This document shows positions 25,115-34,292 of a stretch of DNA of 38,626 nt, one piece after another. The stretch is taken from the NCBI GenBank assembly GCA_025965695.1, contig JAOPWM010000006.1:1-38626 (forward strand). The letters are read 5' to 3'. The first letter of the stretch is position 1. Each line of letters starts with the position of its first letter. This stretch comes from Blastococcus sp. Lineage in GTDB: Bacteria > Actinomycetota > Actinomycetes > Mycobacteriales > Geodermatophilaceae. The notes beneath the pieces were generated by a model, which worked only from the letters and a program-made list of their open reading frames with translations, had not been told where the DNA came from and made no database searches. Made by a program: the position numbers and the translations under genes.

Positions 25115-26098
25115 GTGACCAGCGTCGCCATCGGCCGGGCGGATCAACTCGATCCACGGCTGCTCGAGCACCGCCGTGAGCTGACCGGGTACTGCTACCG
25201 GATGCTCGGGTCGGCCTTCGACGCCGAAGATGCGGTGCAGGAGACCCTCGTGCGGGCCTGGCGCGGGCTCTCCGCATTCGAGGGCCGGTCGGCGCTGCGT
25301 TCGTGGCTGTACCGGATCGCCACCAACGTGTGCCTCGACCAGCTGTCGGGCCGCCAGCGCCGCGCCCTGCCGATGGACCTGTCCGGATCGTCGTGGCAGC
25401 CGGTCGAGCACTCTCTGGCCGCACGACGGCCCGGGACGGCGTGGGTCGAGCCGGTGCTCGACCGGCAGGTGATCCCCGAGGACGCCGATCCCGCCGAGCG
25501 GGCCGTCGCCAAGGAATCGATCCGACTGGCCTTCATCGCCGCGCTGCAGCACCTGCCGCCGCGCCAGCGCGCCGTCCTCATCCTCCGTGAGGTGCTGCGT
25601 TGGAAGGCCGACGAGGTCGCCCAGCTGCTCGACAGCACGGTCGCGTCGGTCAACAGCGCGCTGCAGCGGGCGCGCGCCACGCTGGCCTCCGTCGGGGGCG
25701 CGCCTGCACCCCGGGAACTGGACGCCGACGAAAGGGAGCTGCTCGCCCGGTATGTCGACGCCTTCGAGCGCTACGACATCGACGCGATCGTCCGGCTCCT
25801 GCACGACGACGCCACCCAGCACATGCCGCCCTACGAGATGTGGCTGCGCGGGGCGGGAGACATCGGTGCCTGGATGCTCGGCCCGGGGAAGGGCTGCCGG
25901 GGCTCGGTGCTGGTGCCGCTCGAGGCCAACGGTTCTCCCGCGTTCGCGCAGTACCGGCTGCGCGAGGGGGGTGGCCGCGAGCCGTGGGCCCTGCACGTTC
26001 TCGAGGTCGAGAACGGCCGGATCGCCCACATCTCGAGCTTCCTGGACCTCGACACCGGCCTGTTCCGGCTGCTGGGCCTGCCGGCCGTCCTCGACTGA
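25115..26098 (+). CDS. ECF RNA polymerase sigma factor with SnoaL-like C-terminal domain (SigG/SigX5 type)
   Basis: A 327-residue sigma-70 family protein. Region 2 spans about residues 12-80 (GYCYRMLGS, DAEDAVQETLVRAW, WLYRIATNVCLD), region 4 about 142-195 (ALQHLPPRQRAVLILREVL, then VASVNSALQRARATL), and a SnoaL-like domain fills the last 110 residues (YVDAFERYDIDAIVRLLHDD, MPPYEMWLRG). In this group the SnoaL tail, not an anti-sigma factor, is thought to regulate activity, which fits the absence of an anti-sigma gene nearby. GTG 25115 is preferred over upstream options because GGAGG lies about 12 bases before it and residues upstream are not conserved. A small VOC gene follows by 69 bases. 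Regulon unknown. Confidence 0.88.
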   Translation: MTSVAIGRADQLDPRLLEHRRELTGYCYRMLGSAFDAEDAVQETLVRAWRGLSAFEGRSALRSWLYRIATNVCLDQLSGRQRRALPMDLSGSSWQPVEHSLAARRPGTAWVEPVLDRQVIPEDADPAERAVAKESIRLAFIAALQHLPPRQRAVLILREVLRWKADEVAQLLDSTVASVNSALQRARATLASVGGAPAPRELDADERELLARYVDAFERYDIDAIVRLLHDDATQHMPPYEMWLRGAGDIGAWMLGPGKGCRGSVLVPLEANGSPAFAQYRLREGGGREPWALHVLEVENGRIAHISSFLDLDTGLFRLLGLPAVLD

Positions 26099-26167
26099 GC
26101 GCGGCCCGCCGATGAGTTCGGTGGCTCGGTGCGGTCATCAGTGCAGAACCGACCGAGAGGGGAACTC

Positions 26168-26548
26168 GTGCTCACCGACAGCCCGGCCTTCAGTGGCTTC
26201 TCCGTGGACGACGCGGACCGCGCCCGCAGCTTCTATGAGGAGACGCTGGGCCTACAGGTGGCGGCAGTCCCGGAGATGGGCGGACTCATGCGCCTGCGCC
26301 TGGGCGGCGGAACCGAGGTGCTCGTCTACGCAAAGACCGATCACGTCCCGGCGACGTTCACCGTGCTCAACTTCCCGGTCGCGGACATCGAGCAGGTCGT
26401 CGACGAGCTCAGCGGCCGCGGCGTCCGGTTCCAGCACTACGAGAACCCGCCCACCGACGAGAAGGGCATCATGCGCGCCGGCGGACCGCTGATCGCGTGG
26501 TTCACCGACCCCGCAGGGAACGTCTTCTCGGTGATGCAGCAGGACTGA
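26168..26548 (+). CDS. VOC family protein (glyoxalase/dioxygenase-like)
   Basis: A 126-residue vicinal-oxygen-chelate protein with two beta-alpha-beta-beta-beta modules: [22 protein letters not shown] at the N-terminus and [19 protein letters not shown] at the C-terminus. The usual metal His near the N-terminus is replaced (Ser/Val), so it may be a binding protein without enzymatic activity. GTG 26168 has GAGAGGGGAA immediately upstream. It follows the ECF sigma factor on the same strand and may be co-transcribed. Confidence 0.85.
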   Translation: MLTDSPAFSGFSVDDADRARSFYEETLGLQVAAVPEMGGLMRLRLGGGTEVLVYAKTDHVPATFTVLNFPVADIEQVVDELSGRGVRFQHYENPPTDEKGIMRAGGPLIAWFTDPAGNVFSVMQQD

Positions 26549-26554
26549 CCGAGG

Positions 26555-26935
26555 TCAGCCTCGAGGCGTTAGGGCAACCGGCTGGTGGGCGGGCTGGGGC
26601 GCTGCCGCCGAGGGTGCAGCTGCGGCCGGCGTTCCATCGTCCGCGGCTGCCCGCGGGACCGGGATGACCGGTGCCGGGGTGACGTCGCTCTTCAGCTTCT
26701 CCCCGCCGATGAAGGACGGCCCGTCGCCCCTGCCGAGCGTGCCGCCCGCGATCGCGAACAAGACCGTGACCAGCGAGGCCATCACCGAGACGGAGAGTTT
26801 CTCGCCCCAGTTCGTGTCGAGGAGGCCCGTGCCGGAAGCGGTCAGCAACGAAGCGAGCGACGCTGCGAACGAGCGGATCGCCCGCTCCAGGGTCGCGAGC
26901 AGGAATGCGCGTGAGAACAGACTCTGAACGGACAT
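26555..26935 (-). CDS. Orphan r1t-type phage holin with Ala/Pro-rich tail
   Basis: A 126-residue protein with two hydrophobic segments (about residues 20-33 and 48-66) separated by the short TGLLDTNWGEKLS turn, then GRGDGPSFIGGEKL. This two-helix layout matches r1t-like holins of actinobacteriophages, which perforate the membrane to release endolysin. The last 45 residues are Ala/Pro-rich and probably extracytoplasmic or disordered, longer than I recall for phage holins. No endolysin, portal or capsid gene is nearby. It may be a phage leftover or a domesticated membrane protein. It lies about 200 bases from the tRNA-Gly fragment that marks an integration boundary. Confidence 0.7.
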   Translation of the reverse strand: MSVQSLFSRAFLLATLERAIRSFAASLASLLTASGTGLLDTNWGEKLSVSVMASLVTVLFAIAGGTLGRGDGPSFIGGEKLKSDVTPAPVIPVPRAAADDGTPAAAAPSAAAPQPAHQPVALTPRG

Positions 26936-27139
26936 GACGCCGGCTTTCCCCAGACGGATGTGTCGCTGGAACGACTCCGTTCACCGCGCCGCGGGTACAG
27001 GCGGCGATGGACAGTGACCCGGCCCGTTCGCGTGTCGTCACTCAATGTCAGCGGCTCGTCACGCACCCCGGAAGCTGTCGGTGGTGACGTTCGGGGCGGT
27101 GAGCAGCCTGCGGGGGAGCAGGCCCGCCAGGGTTCGGAG

Positions 27140-27185
27140 AGCGGGTGACCGGGATCGAACCGGCATGGCCAGCTTGGAAGGGTGG
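27140..27185 (-). other. 3'-half fragment of tRNA-Gly(UCC): probable attachment-site remnant
   Basis: Reading the minus strand from 27185: anticodon arm 3' part with loop CTTCCAA (27174-27180; anticodon UCC), stem GCTGG, variable loop CCAT, T-arm GCCGG-TTCGATC-CCGGT (27148-27164), acceptor strand CACCCGC and discriminator T (27140). The 5' anticodon strand (CCACC) has one mismatch, and no D-arm or 5' acceptor strand follows, so this is not a complete gene. A conserved 3' half alone is the typical product of site-specific integration at a tRNA gene. The orientation predicts that the integrated DNA lies to the right (above 27185). Confidence 0.75.
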
Positions 27186-27584
27186 ATCCCTTGCGCCGTG
27201 TTTGCCCTGGTCAGGCGCCGAGTCGAGCGGAGGCCGTGCCTTTCGATTGCCTCACCTCCGCGCTCATGGCGGCGGCGGGAGCTGCATCTCACTCTGGTGG
27301 GCGCAGGCGAAAGGTCAGGTCGCGCCGGCGGCCGTGATGACCGGCCGGACCACCAACTGCGCGACCGACGACACCGTGGTCAGCGGCTCGGGTGCTGCAG
27401 TTCGTTGGCCTGAGCCCAGGGTTGAGAGGCGTCGCAGTGTCCTTGAAGGTGGCCTATGGGACACGAGCCAGGACAGATCAACCCAGTCCGACATCAGCTG
27501 CCTCTGCGGGTGCCGAGCGGCGTGATCGAGACCTGGGCCGATTGGCTGATTGCTTCCTAGAAGTGACGGGCATCATGCGGCGCG
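27186..27584. other. Gene-free stretch right of the tRNA fragment
   Basis: About 400 bases with no coding sequence that looks real; the open frames are Arg/Ser/Pro-rich shadows. Lower coding character than the surroundings. No integrase, repeat or promoter could be identified with confidence. The ATG of the next gene is at 27585. Confidence 0.5.
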
Positions 27585-28271
27585 ATGACGAACTTCGTCC
27601 TCGTCCCAGGTGGATTCGTCGGCGGCTGGTACTGGAGCGAGGTCGCCGACCGGCTGAGGAAGGCTGGGCATCGCGTCGAGGTCATCGAACAGCTACCGAG
27701 CGCTGGGACCGACCCGGCCGCACTCGGCGACCTGGCCGCCGACGCGGACGCCGTGAGGCAGGCCGTGGAGCGCGTCGGTGAACCCGTCGTCCTCGTCGGC
27801 CACTCCTATGGCGGGATGGTCATCACCGAACTCGCCGATCACCCCGCAGTCGCCCACAGCGTCTACCTCGCCGCGTTCTGGCCGCAGCGGGGGCAGTCGG
27901 CGATGGAGCTTCTCTCGTCGGGACCGCCGCCGACGTGGATGTCGCCGCACGAGGACGGAACGCTCAGGACCACCGACGACCTGGAGCAGCTCCGGCAGGC
28001 GCTGTGCGGCGACGTCGACCAGGAGCGCGCCTATGCCAACCTGCGTCGCTTCCTGCCACAGTCGATCGCCAGCGCTACCGACTCCAGCACCGCACCTGAC
28101 CGCGGCCACCCGACGACCTACATCATCTGCGAACAGGACCAGGCCCTTCCCCCCGTCGCCCAGGAGCAGATGGCCGCGGCGGCCGACCACCGTCACCGGC
28201 TGCAGTCATCCCATCAGCCCATGACATCGATGCCTGACGAGCTCGCCGAGGCCCTCGGTGGAGTTCACTGA
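27585..28271 (+). CDS. Alpha/beta hydrolase
   Basis: A 228-residue small alpha/beta hydrolase of the esterase/haloalkane-type fold without a cap insertion of note. The oxyanion region is VLVPGGFVGGWYW (5-17), the nucleophile elbow GHSYGG gives Ser74, and Asp185 (CEQDQAL) and His210 (SSHQPM) complete the triad. The fold resembles methyl-esterase-like hydrolases (PGG near the N-terminus). Cytosolic, no signal peptide. ATG 27585 has no strong ribosome site. It stands alone between the tRNA fragment and IS110 remnant, followed by a strong hairpin at 28361. Substrate unknown. Confidence 0.85.
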   Translation: MTNFVLVPGGFVGGWYWSEVADRLRKAGHRVEVIEQLPSAGTDPAALGDLAADADAVRQAVERVGEPVVLVGHSYGGMVITELADHPAVAHSVYLAAFWPQRGQSAMELLSSGPPPTWMSPHEDGTLRTTDDLEQLRQALCGDVDQERAYANLRRFLPQSIASATDSSTAPDRGHPTTYIICEQDQALPPVAQEQMAAAADHRHRLQSSHQPMTSMPDELAEALGGVH

Positions 28272-28360
28272 CTGGCGGAAGCCCGACGCGCGAACCCTGT
28301 CCCCAAGATTCTGTCGGAGCGCCGGGTCTGGCTCGGCCAGGTCGCCAGCCTCCAGGGAAA

Positions 28361-28394
28361 ATGCTGGTCGCATTGCGCAGCAATGCCCCAGCAT
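28361..28394. terminator. Two-stage hairpin downstream of the hydrolase
   Basis: ATGCTGG (28361-28367) pairs with CCAGCAT (28388-28394) and GCATTGC (28370-28376) with GCAATGC (28380-28386), around a 3-base loop and a small asymmetric bulge. It lies 90 bases after the hydrolase stop codon, so it may be a terminator or part of a degraded mobile element. Confidence 0.5.
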
Positions 28395-28788
28395 GCCGCC
28401 GTCTCGCCACGCTCGCATGACCGGTCACCTTCCATTTTCGGATTAGTGGGCCGCTCTCTATGAAGATGGGGGCCGCTGTCAATCGGTTCGTGAGTCAAGT
28501 TCCTGCTCTTCGGCGCCAAGGGCTGATCGCCGTCGGTGAGGAGCGGGTCCAGATGGAGCGCCCGCAGCCGCGTAGCGGCAAGGACGAACGATCTGGACGC
28601 GCGACGAGCCGGCGGCAGGCTGGCTGGCCTGCCGAAGAGAGTGGTCACCGCGGGCGCGGCCGCGGCCGGGGTGGGGAGCGGCCGGGCGTTTCGGGAGCCG
28701 GGCTCATCTCTCTATCGCCTCCTGGGGGGAGGACCAGGTCGGGCCGGAGGGGCTTCGCTTCGGTGGCGCATCTGGAGGGACGGGCCGT
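28395..28788. other. Gene-free stretch left of the IS110 remnant, possibly its 3' non-coding end
   Basis: About 390 bases without a supported gene. On the minus strand it carries TTGACA followed by CATCTTCATAG (about 28457-28485), resembling the tails of IS110-group elements as I recall them. No terminal inverted repeats could be seen. A 3' non-coding end of this type may once have encoded a bridge RNA, but none was recognised. Confidence 0.35.
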
Positions 28789-29535
28789 CTACGCGGCCAG
28801 AGCGGCATGTGTGGCGCCTGCCGGAGCGAAGGGCTTGTTGGTGGTGAGCATGTACCAGATCGCCTCGGTGAGCCTGCGGGCGATGTCCACGCGGGCGACC
28901 GAGGGGCCGCGCTGGCGGCCCAGCCGGGTCTTGGTGCGCTGGTAGAGGGCGGCGTAGACCGGGTGCCGGGCGGCGTGGGTGGTCGCCTCGATCAGTGCCC
29001 AGCGCAGGTACTTCGGGCCGTTCTTGGCCAGCGAGCCGCGCCAGTCGTGGCCGCCGGACTGATCGACCGCGGGGCACAGTCCGGTGTAGCCGATCAGCTT
29101 CTTCGGCGTCGGAACCGGGTGATGTCGCCGAGCTCGGCGGCGATGGTGTAGCCGAGCACCCACCCGATCCCGGGTGCGGTCATCAACGTCGGCACGTAGG
29201 CATGGGTGGCGCCCTCGCGCGCAACGCGGCCTCGCAGTCGTCGATCTCGGCGCCGAGGATGTCGATCAGCCGCAGCGCGGCGACCACGTCACCGGCCCAC
29301 GGCTCGGGCAACCCCAGCCCGTCGAGCAACCGGCGGCCGGCCACCCCGAACAGATCGCTGACCGGGCACGGGTGACCGAAGGCCAGCAGCGTGGAGTGGA
29401 TCCGGTTCTTCAACGCGGTGCGGTGGCGCACCAGATGCAACCGCCAGCGGGCCCGTTCCCGGCTGGCGCGCACCCCTGGGCCCGGCAGTCAGATCGCCGG
29501 CACCAGATGCGCGGCTCTCACCGGCGCATATGTGG
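28789..29535 (-). mobile_element. Decayed IS110-family transposase remnant
   Basis: Minus-strand pieces of an IS110 transposase: HLVRHRTALKNRIHSTLLAF and FGVAGRRLLDGLGLPEPW (about 29470-29320), PTLMTAPGIGWVLGYTIAAELGDITRF (about 29195-29112, split by frame changes), then the Transposase_20 core KKLIGYTGLCPAVDQSGG, GPKYLRWALIEA and IDIARRLTEAIWYML (29100-28855). Lesions: TGA at 29489-29491 where Trp is expected, one-base losses near 29211-29222 and 29108-29113, and absence of the N-terminal DEDD catalytic part. The element is therefore dead. The ends could not be defined. No intact copy is in the window. Confidence 0.85.
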
Positions 29536-29620
29536 GTGAACGGAGACGGACAAGACGCGCCCGGGTCCGGCTGACGTGGCCCGTGATGGCGGAGAACAGT
29601 GCCAAGAGCCGAGGATGCCA

Positions 29621-29633
29621 GGACCTTCCGCCC
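29621..29633 (+). promoter_or_regulatory. Candidate operator upstream of slipin (GGACCTTCCGCCC)
   Basis: A 13-base imperfect dyad 80 bases before the slipin ATG. It resembles the GGGAC-TT-CCC core bound by DosR in mycobacteria, and a near copy (11 of 13 bases) occurs at 30588-30600. No DosR gene is in the window, so function is speculative. Confidence 0.3.
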
Positions 29634-29712
29634 TGATCCCGGAGCTCCGGAGCCGCGCACACTCGGGCAAGGCCCCGTCCGGACGCCTCAAGAACTTCGT
29701 TGTGAGGCACTC

Positions 29713-30573
29713 ATGACCACGTTGCTCACCGTCGCCATCGTCGTCGCTGTCGTCCTGATCGCGATGGCCCTCTCGCTGCGGATCATCAAGCAGTACGAGC
29801 AGGGCGTGCTCTTCCGCTTCGGCCGGGTACTGGCCGTCCGCGAGCCGGGGCTGCGGTTCATCATCCCGTTGGTCGACGTGCTGCACCGCGTCTCGCTGCG
29901 GATAGTGACGATGCCGATCCAGTCCCAGGGGATCATCACCCGGGACAACGTGAGCGTCGACGTGTCCGCGGTCGCCTACTTCCGGGTGCTCGACGCCACT
30001 AAGTCCGTCGTCGCCATCGAGAACGTCCGCGCCGCGATCGACCAGATCGCCCAGACCACACTGCGCAAGCAGGTCGGGCAGCACACGCTGGACGAGACGT
30101 TGTCCGAAACCGACCGGATCAACCTGGACATCCGCGCGAACCTCGACGTCGCCACCGAGGCGTGGGGCGTGGAGGTCACCCTGGTGGAACTCAAGGACAT
30201 CCAGCGCCCCGACAGCATGAAGCGCGCCATGGCCCGCCAGGCAGAGGCCGAGCGGGAGAAGCGGGCCAAGATCATCAACGCCGAGGGCGAGTCGCTGGCG
30301 GCAGCAGCACTCGGCGAGGCCTCAGACATCATGGCGGCCCACCCGCTGGCCCTCCAGCTGCGCAACCTGCAGAGCCTGGTGGAGATCGGGGTCGACCGGA
30401 ACACGACCGTCGTCTTCCCGGCGCCGTTGATGAGCACGATCGGTGAGATCGGTGCCTTCCTGGCCAAGGAGACGGCTGCTGCCGGCGCGTTGCCGCCCGC
30501 TCCCGCGATCCAGGCCGGTGCGCGCATCGACGCCCCGAACGGCGGCCGGCCAGCGGCGCCACAGCACAACTGA
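29713..30573 (+). CDS. Slipin family protein (SPFH/band 7, stomatin-like)
   Basis: A 286-residue membrane-anchored band-7 protein. One N-terminal helix (about residues 3-21) is followed by the SPFH domain ([60 protein letters not shown]), a short coiled coil rich in Ala/Glu ([18 protein letters not shown]) and a Pro/Ala-rich tail. Slipins organise membrane microdomains and often accompany a NfeD-type partner; none is present here. ATG 29713 is chosen since it starts the helix; residues before it (39 codons) are not conserved. It leads the slipin-ATPase pair (81-base gap, same strand). Confidence 0.93.
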   Translation: MTTLLTVAIVVAVVLIAMALSLRIIKQYEQGVLFRFGRVLAVREPGLRFIIPLVDVLHRVSLRIVTMPIQSQGIITRDNVSVDVSAVAYFRVLDATKSVVAIENVRAAIDQIAQTTLRKQVGQHTLDETLSETDRINLDIRANLDVATEAWGVEVTLVELKDIQRPDSMKRAMARQAEAEREKRAKIINAEGESLAAAALGEASDIMAAHPLALQLRNLQSLVEIGVDRNTTVVFPAPLMSTIGEIGAFLAKETAAAGALPPAPAIQAGARIDAPNGGRPAAPQHN

Positions 30574-30587
30574 GCTCCGCCCTCGGA

Positions 30588-30600
30588 GGACTCTCCGCCC
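30588..30600 (+). promoter_or_regulatory. Candidate operator upstream of cation ATPase (GGACTCTCCGCCC)
   Basis: Differs from the 29621 motif at two positions and lies 55 bases before the ATPase start codon. The shared placement in front of two stress-type genes is the only evidence. Confidence 0.25.
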
Positions 30601-30654
30601 AGGTGCGATTCACCCGGCACCGCTCGATACGAACCCCGCGGAAAAGGAACAACT

Positions 30655-33321
30655 GTGTCCGCACCGACCCTGCCGCCGCCGGCGGACCCCACTGTCGCAG
30701 CGCCGCTCCTCGATTCGCGCGAACCGGTCGCCCGGTTGTTGCGGGACCTCGACTCCCAGCCCTCCGGGCTCTCCGGTCGGGAGGCGGCGCGGCGACTCGA
30801 GCGGTACGGGCCCAACGCGCTCACCGTCGGCCACCACCGCACGTGGCCACGCGCACTGGTCCGCCAGTTCACCCATCCGCTCGCGGTCCTGCTGCTGCTG
30901 GCCGCGGTGCTCGCCGTGGTCGCCGGAACGCCGGAGGTGGCCTGGGCGATCCTGGCCGTCGTCGTCCTCAACGCGGTGTTCTCCTTCGTCCAAGAGCGCC
31001 AGGCCGGCCGTGCGGTCGAGGCGCTGGGCCGGTTCCTGCCACCGCAGGCGCAGGTCCGCCGGGACGGTGTCGTGCGGTCGGTGCCGGCCACCGAGGTGGT
31101 CCCTGGCGACGTCCTGGTGCTGGCCGAAGGTGACCGGGTGCCGGCCGACGCACGGTTGCTGTCGGGCGGGCTGGAGATCGACGCGTCCGCGCTGAGCGGG
31201 GAGTCCGCGCCGGTGGAGCGGGTGGCCGACGCCGTCGACGATGCCGGTCACCCGCTGGACTCCCCGGTGCTGGTCTTCAGCGGTACCGGGTGCGTCGGTG
31301 GTGCCGCCGAGGCCGTCGTCCACAGCACCGGTGCGCGCACCGAGATCGGCCGCATCGCCGCGCTGACGGGGCCGCGGCCGCAGGGCAACAGCCCGCTGGA
31401 ACGCCAGGTGCGCCGGGTGGCCTACCTCATCGCGGCCGTCGCCGTCGGGGTGGGCATCGCCTTCCTGCCACTCGGCGTCTACGCCGGGCTGAGCTGGCCG
31501 GAGGCGTTCGTCTTCGCCGTCGGCCTGCTCGTGGCCAACGTGCCGGAGGGCCTGTTGCCCACCATCACCCTCGCCCTGGCCGGCGGGGTGCGGTCCATGG
31601 CCAAGCGTGGCGCGCTGGTGAAGCGGCTCTCGGCGGTGGAGACGCTTGGGTCGATCACCGTCATCTGCACCGACAAGACGGGGACGCTGACGGCCAACGC
31701 GATGCACGTGCAGGAGGTGCGCGACGTCCGCGGTGCGCTGCTGGCCGCCCCGTCCCCGGAGCTGGCCGACGCGGTCAGCCGCTGCAACACTGCGGACGCC
31801 GGTGCCCGCACGGGCGACCCGACGGAGCTGGCGCTGCTGGACATGGCCATCGCCGCCGGCATCCGGCTGGACCCAGCGGTGCGGAACGCGGAACGGGTGG
31901 CGCTGTTCTCGTTCGACCCGCGCCGCCGGCTGATGGCCACCCTCGACCACGAGGGCGCGGACCTGCAGGTGCACGTCAAAGGCGCACCGGAGGCACTGCT
32001 GCCGCTCTGCGTCACTCACGCGGCGCAGGCCGACGCCCTCGCCGGCGCGGTGGAGGAGATGACCAGCCAGGGCCTGCGGGTGCTGGCCGTGGCCCGACGG
32101 AGCTGGACCGACCCGGTCGCCCCCGACCGGGACTCCGCGGAGGGCGCCGGGCTGACGCTGCTCGGACTGGTCGGCCTGCTCGACCCGCCCCGTCCCGAGG
32201 TCGCCGCAGCCGTCGCAGCCTGCCACGCGTCGGGGATCCGCATCCACGTCGTGACCGGGGACAACGGCCGGACGGCCACCGAGATCGCCCGCCGGGTCGG
32301 GATCCACGCCGACCGGGTCATCGACGGTGCCACCCTCGACGGGCTCACCGACGGCCAGCTCGACGAGCTGCTTGCCGGGGACGAGGAGTTCGTGTTCTCC
32401 CGGGCGGCCCCGGAGGCGAAGCTGCGCATCGCGGACGCGCTGCGCGCCAGCGGCAACGTCGTGGCCATGACCGGGGACGGCGTCAACGACGCACCGGCGC
32501 TGCACCACGCCGACGTCGGGGTGGCCATGGGCCGTGGCGGTACCGAGGTGGCGCGCGAGGCCGCGGCCGTCGTCCTCACCGACGACAACTTCGCCACCGT
32601 GGTGGCCGGGGTCGAGGAGGGCCGGCGGGTCTATGACAACGTCCGCAAGTTCGTGCTCTACATCTTCGCCCACGCCGTGCCCGAGGTCGTGCCGTTCCTG
32701 GTGTTCGCGCTGTCCGGCGGGCTCGTGCCGCTACCCCTGACCGTGCTGTCCATCCTCGCGATCGACCTGGGCACCGAGACGCTGCCCGCCCTGGCCCTGG
32801 GCCGGGAGCCGGCCGAACCGGGCCTGATGGCCCGGCCACCCCGCAAGCAGAGCCAGAGCGTCATCGACAAGGCGATGCTCTTACGCGCCTGGGGGCTGAT
32901 GGGCCTCCTCTCGGCGGCGCTGTCCATGGGCCTGTTCTTCCTGGTACTGACCCGCGCAGGCTGGACCCCCGGTGCTCCCACCGGCAGCGGCACCCCGCTG
33001 CACGACGCCTACCTGCAGGCCACTACCGCCACCTTCGCCGCGATCGTGGCCTGCCAGATCGGCACCGCGTTCGCCGCCCGGACCCAGCACAGCTCGCTGC
33101 GCGCCATCGGCCTCTGGAGCAACCCCCTGCTGCTGGCCGGCATCGCCTTCGAGCTGCTGTTCGCGGGCGCGGTGATCTACCTGCCGCCGCTGCAGACGGT
33201 CTTCGGCACCGCAGCCCTGCCGGGCTGGGTCCTCGCCCTGCTCATCCCCATGCCGCTGCTGGTGTGGGGGCTGGACGAGGCCTACCGCGCCCTGCGCCGC
33301 AACCTCAGCGGCGGCCACTGA
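30655..33321 (+). CDS. P2-type cation-transporting ATPase (CtpF/Ca2+- or Na+/K+-like)
   Basis: An 888-residue P-type ATPase moving a cation across the plasma membrane. The N-terminal cation ATPase domain begins near residue 25 ([17 protein letters not shown]); helices 1-2 follow, the actuator loop has the SGES motif, helix 4 contains [16 protein letters not shown] (the PEGL signature of P2 pumps), the phosphorylated Asp340 lies in CTDKTGT, KGAPE is the nucleotide-binding loop and [11 protein letters not shown] (606-616) the hinge; helices 5-10 close the chain. There is no heavy-metal Cys domain. The closest recalled relative is mycobacterial CtpF, a DosR-regulated pump. GTG 30655 has GGAAAAGGAAC upstream. 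Ion specificity is not determined. Confidence 0.93.
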   Translation: MSAPTLPPPADPTVAAPLLDSREPVARLLRDLDSQPSGLSGREAARRLERYGPNALTVGHHRTWPRALVRQFTHPLAVLLLLAAVLAVVAGTPEVAWAILAVVVLNAVFSFVQERQAGRAVEALGRFLPPQAQVRRDGVVRSVPATEVVPGDVLVLAEGDRVPADARLLSGGLEIDASALSGESAPVERVADAVDDAGHPLDSPVLVFSGTGCVGGAAEAVVHSTGARTEIGRIAALTGPRPQGNSPLERQVRRVAYLIAAVAVGVGIAFLPLGVYAGLSWPEAFVFAVGLLVANVPEGLLPTITLALAGGVRSMAKRGALVKRLSAVETLGSITVICTDKTGTLTANAMHVQEVRDVRGALLAAPSPELADAVSRCNTADAGARTGDPTELALLDMAIAAGIRLDPAVRNAERVALFSFDPRRRLMATLDHEGADLQVHVKGAPEALLPLCVTHAAQADALAGAVEEMTSQGLRVLAVARRSWTDPVAPDRDSAEGAGLTLLGLVGLLDPPRPEVAAAVAACHASGIRIHVVTGDNGRTATEIARRVGIHADRVIDGATLDGLTDGQLDELLAGDEEFVFSRAAPEAKLRIADALRASGNVVAMTGDGVNDAPALHHADVGVAMGRGGTEVAREAAAVVLTDDNFATVVAGVEEGRRVYDNVRKFVLYIFAHAVPEVVPFLVFALSGGLVPLPLTVLSILAIDLGTETLPALALGREPAEPGLMARPPRKQSQSVIDKAMLLRAWGLMGLLSAALSMGLFFLVLTRAGWTPGAPTGSGTPLHDAYLQATTATFAAIVACQIGTAFAARTQHSSLRAIGLWSNPLLLAGIAFELLFAGAVIYLPPLQTVFGTAALPGWVLALLIPMPLLVWGLDEAYRALRRNLSGGH

Positions 33322-33600
33322 CCTCGTACGTCGTCCTCGGGGAGCCGCTCCGGCGCAGGGTCCGCCCGTGCAGCCAACCGATGAGCACCAGCAGTGGCAG
33401 GTGGACCGCCGGCAGGTTTCGGGCGAACCAGGTGGGCAGGTAGATGTCGGTGACCGATCCGCTGCCGGCGCCGGCGGCCTCGGCCAGCCCGGTCATCGGG
33501 CAGCGGAACCCGTCGGCCTTGAAGACCAGGCACTCGCCGGCGACGACCGCCGCGGCGACACCGGCCCGCCGATCACTGCGGCCGGTCGCCGGCGAGCCGG
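33305..33600 (-). pseudogene. 3' remnant of a small membrane protein gene, 5' end lost
   Basis: The minus-strand reading from about 33560 gives one hydrophobic start (GVAAAVVAGECLVF), then KADGFRCPMTGLAEAAGAG, SVTDIYLPTWFARNLPAVHLPLLVLIGWLHGRTL. This looks like the C-terminal half of an uncharacterised four-helix membrane protein (it resembles small membrane proteins that carry an FRCP-type loop). It has no start codon in a sensible place; the sequence above 33600 on this strand is non-conserved. The stop codon overlaps the end of the ATPase gene by 17 bases. It abuts a 5'-truncated glycosyltransferase. Confidence 0.5.
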
Positions 33601-34292
33601 GGGGACTACCGGCAGTTGGGGGACACCGTCGACCTGGTGGCCATCTCGCGTGCTCAACGCCGCGCAGCCCCCGACCTGTCGTGGCTGGGTACCGTCTACA
33701 ACGCGGTCGACGTCGAGTCCTTGCCCTATCGGGCGGCAAAGGAGGAAATGCTGCTCTTCCTCGGCCGGCTGCACCCGGACAAGGGCGTGCACCTGGCTAT
33801 CGACGCCGCCCGACGCGTAGGACTGCCGATCGTGGTGGCCGGGAAGTGCTCGGACCCGATGTCACGATCTTCGGCACCGCCGACGCCACCCAGAAGCGCG
33901 ACCTGCTGTCCCGCGCCGCCGCGCCGGTGTTTCCCATCGTCTGGGACGAGCCGTCCGGGATGGCCATGATCGAAGCCATGGCGTGCGGCACGCCGGTGGT
34001 GGCGCTGCGCCGGGGATCGGTGCCCGAGGTCGTCGTCGACGGGGTCACAGGCGTGCTCTGTGACGACCCGGTGGAGTTGCCAGCGGCGATCGCGGCAGCC
34101 CGCCGGCTGGCGCCGGCGGGCTGCCGGTAGCACGTCCGGAGCCGCTTCGACGTCGACACGATGATCGCGGGCTATGAAGCGCTATACCGCAAGGCCCTCG
34201 TCAGTCGAACGCCGACGCGCCATGACGACGTCCGCCTGCCCGGCGGGCGACGAGGCGCCTGGGCGCCGGTCGCCACGGGGACCGCGGCCTGA
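33601..34292 (+). pseudogene. Glycosyltransferase (GT4) remnant, truncated and frameshifted
   Basis: Pieces of a GT4 glycosyltransferase: TVDLVAISRAQRRAAPDLSW, VYNAVDVESLPYRAAKEE and LLFLGRLHPDKGVHLAID (33622-33810), then AGKC followed directly by LGPDVTIFGTADATQKRDLL in another frame (33850), EPSGMAMIEAMACGTPVVALRRGSVPEVV (to about 34050), a premature TAG at 34128-34130 and a residual FDVDTMIAGYEALYRKAL. The N-terminal acceptor domain (about 100 residues) is missing, an internal stretch is deleted, and the stop codon is premature, so it is non-functional. It starts at the junction with the membrane-protein remnant. Confidence 0.85.

Noticed and set aside
27140-27185. A complete tRNA gene
   Set aside because: Only the 3' half can be built; no D-arm or 5' acceptor strand exists within 100 bases, and the anticodon stem has a mismatch.
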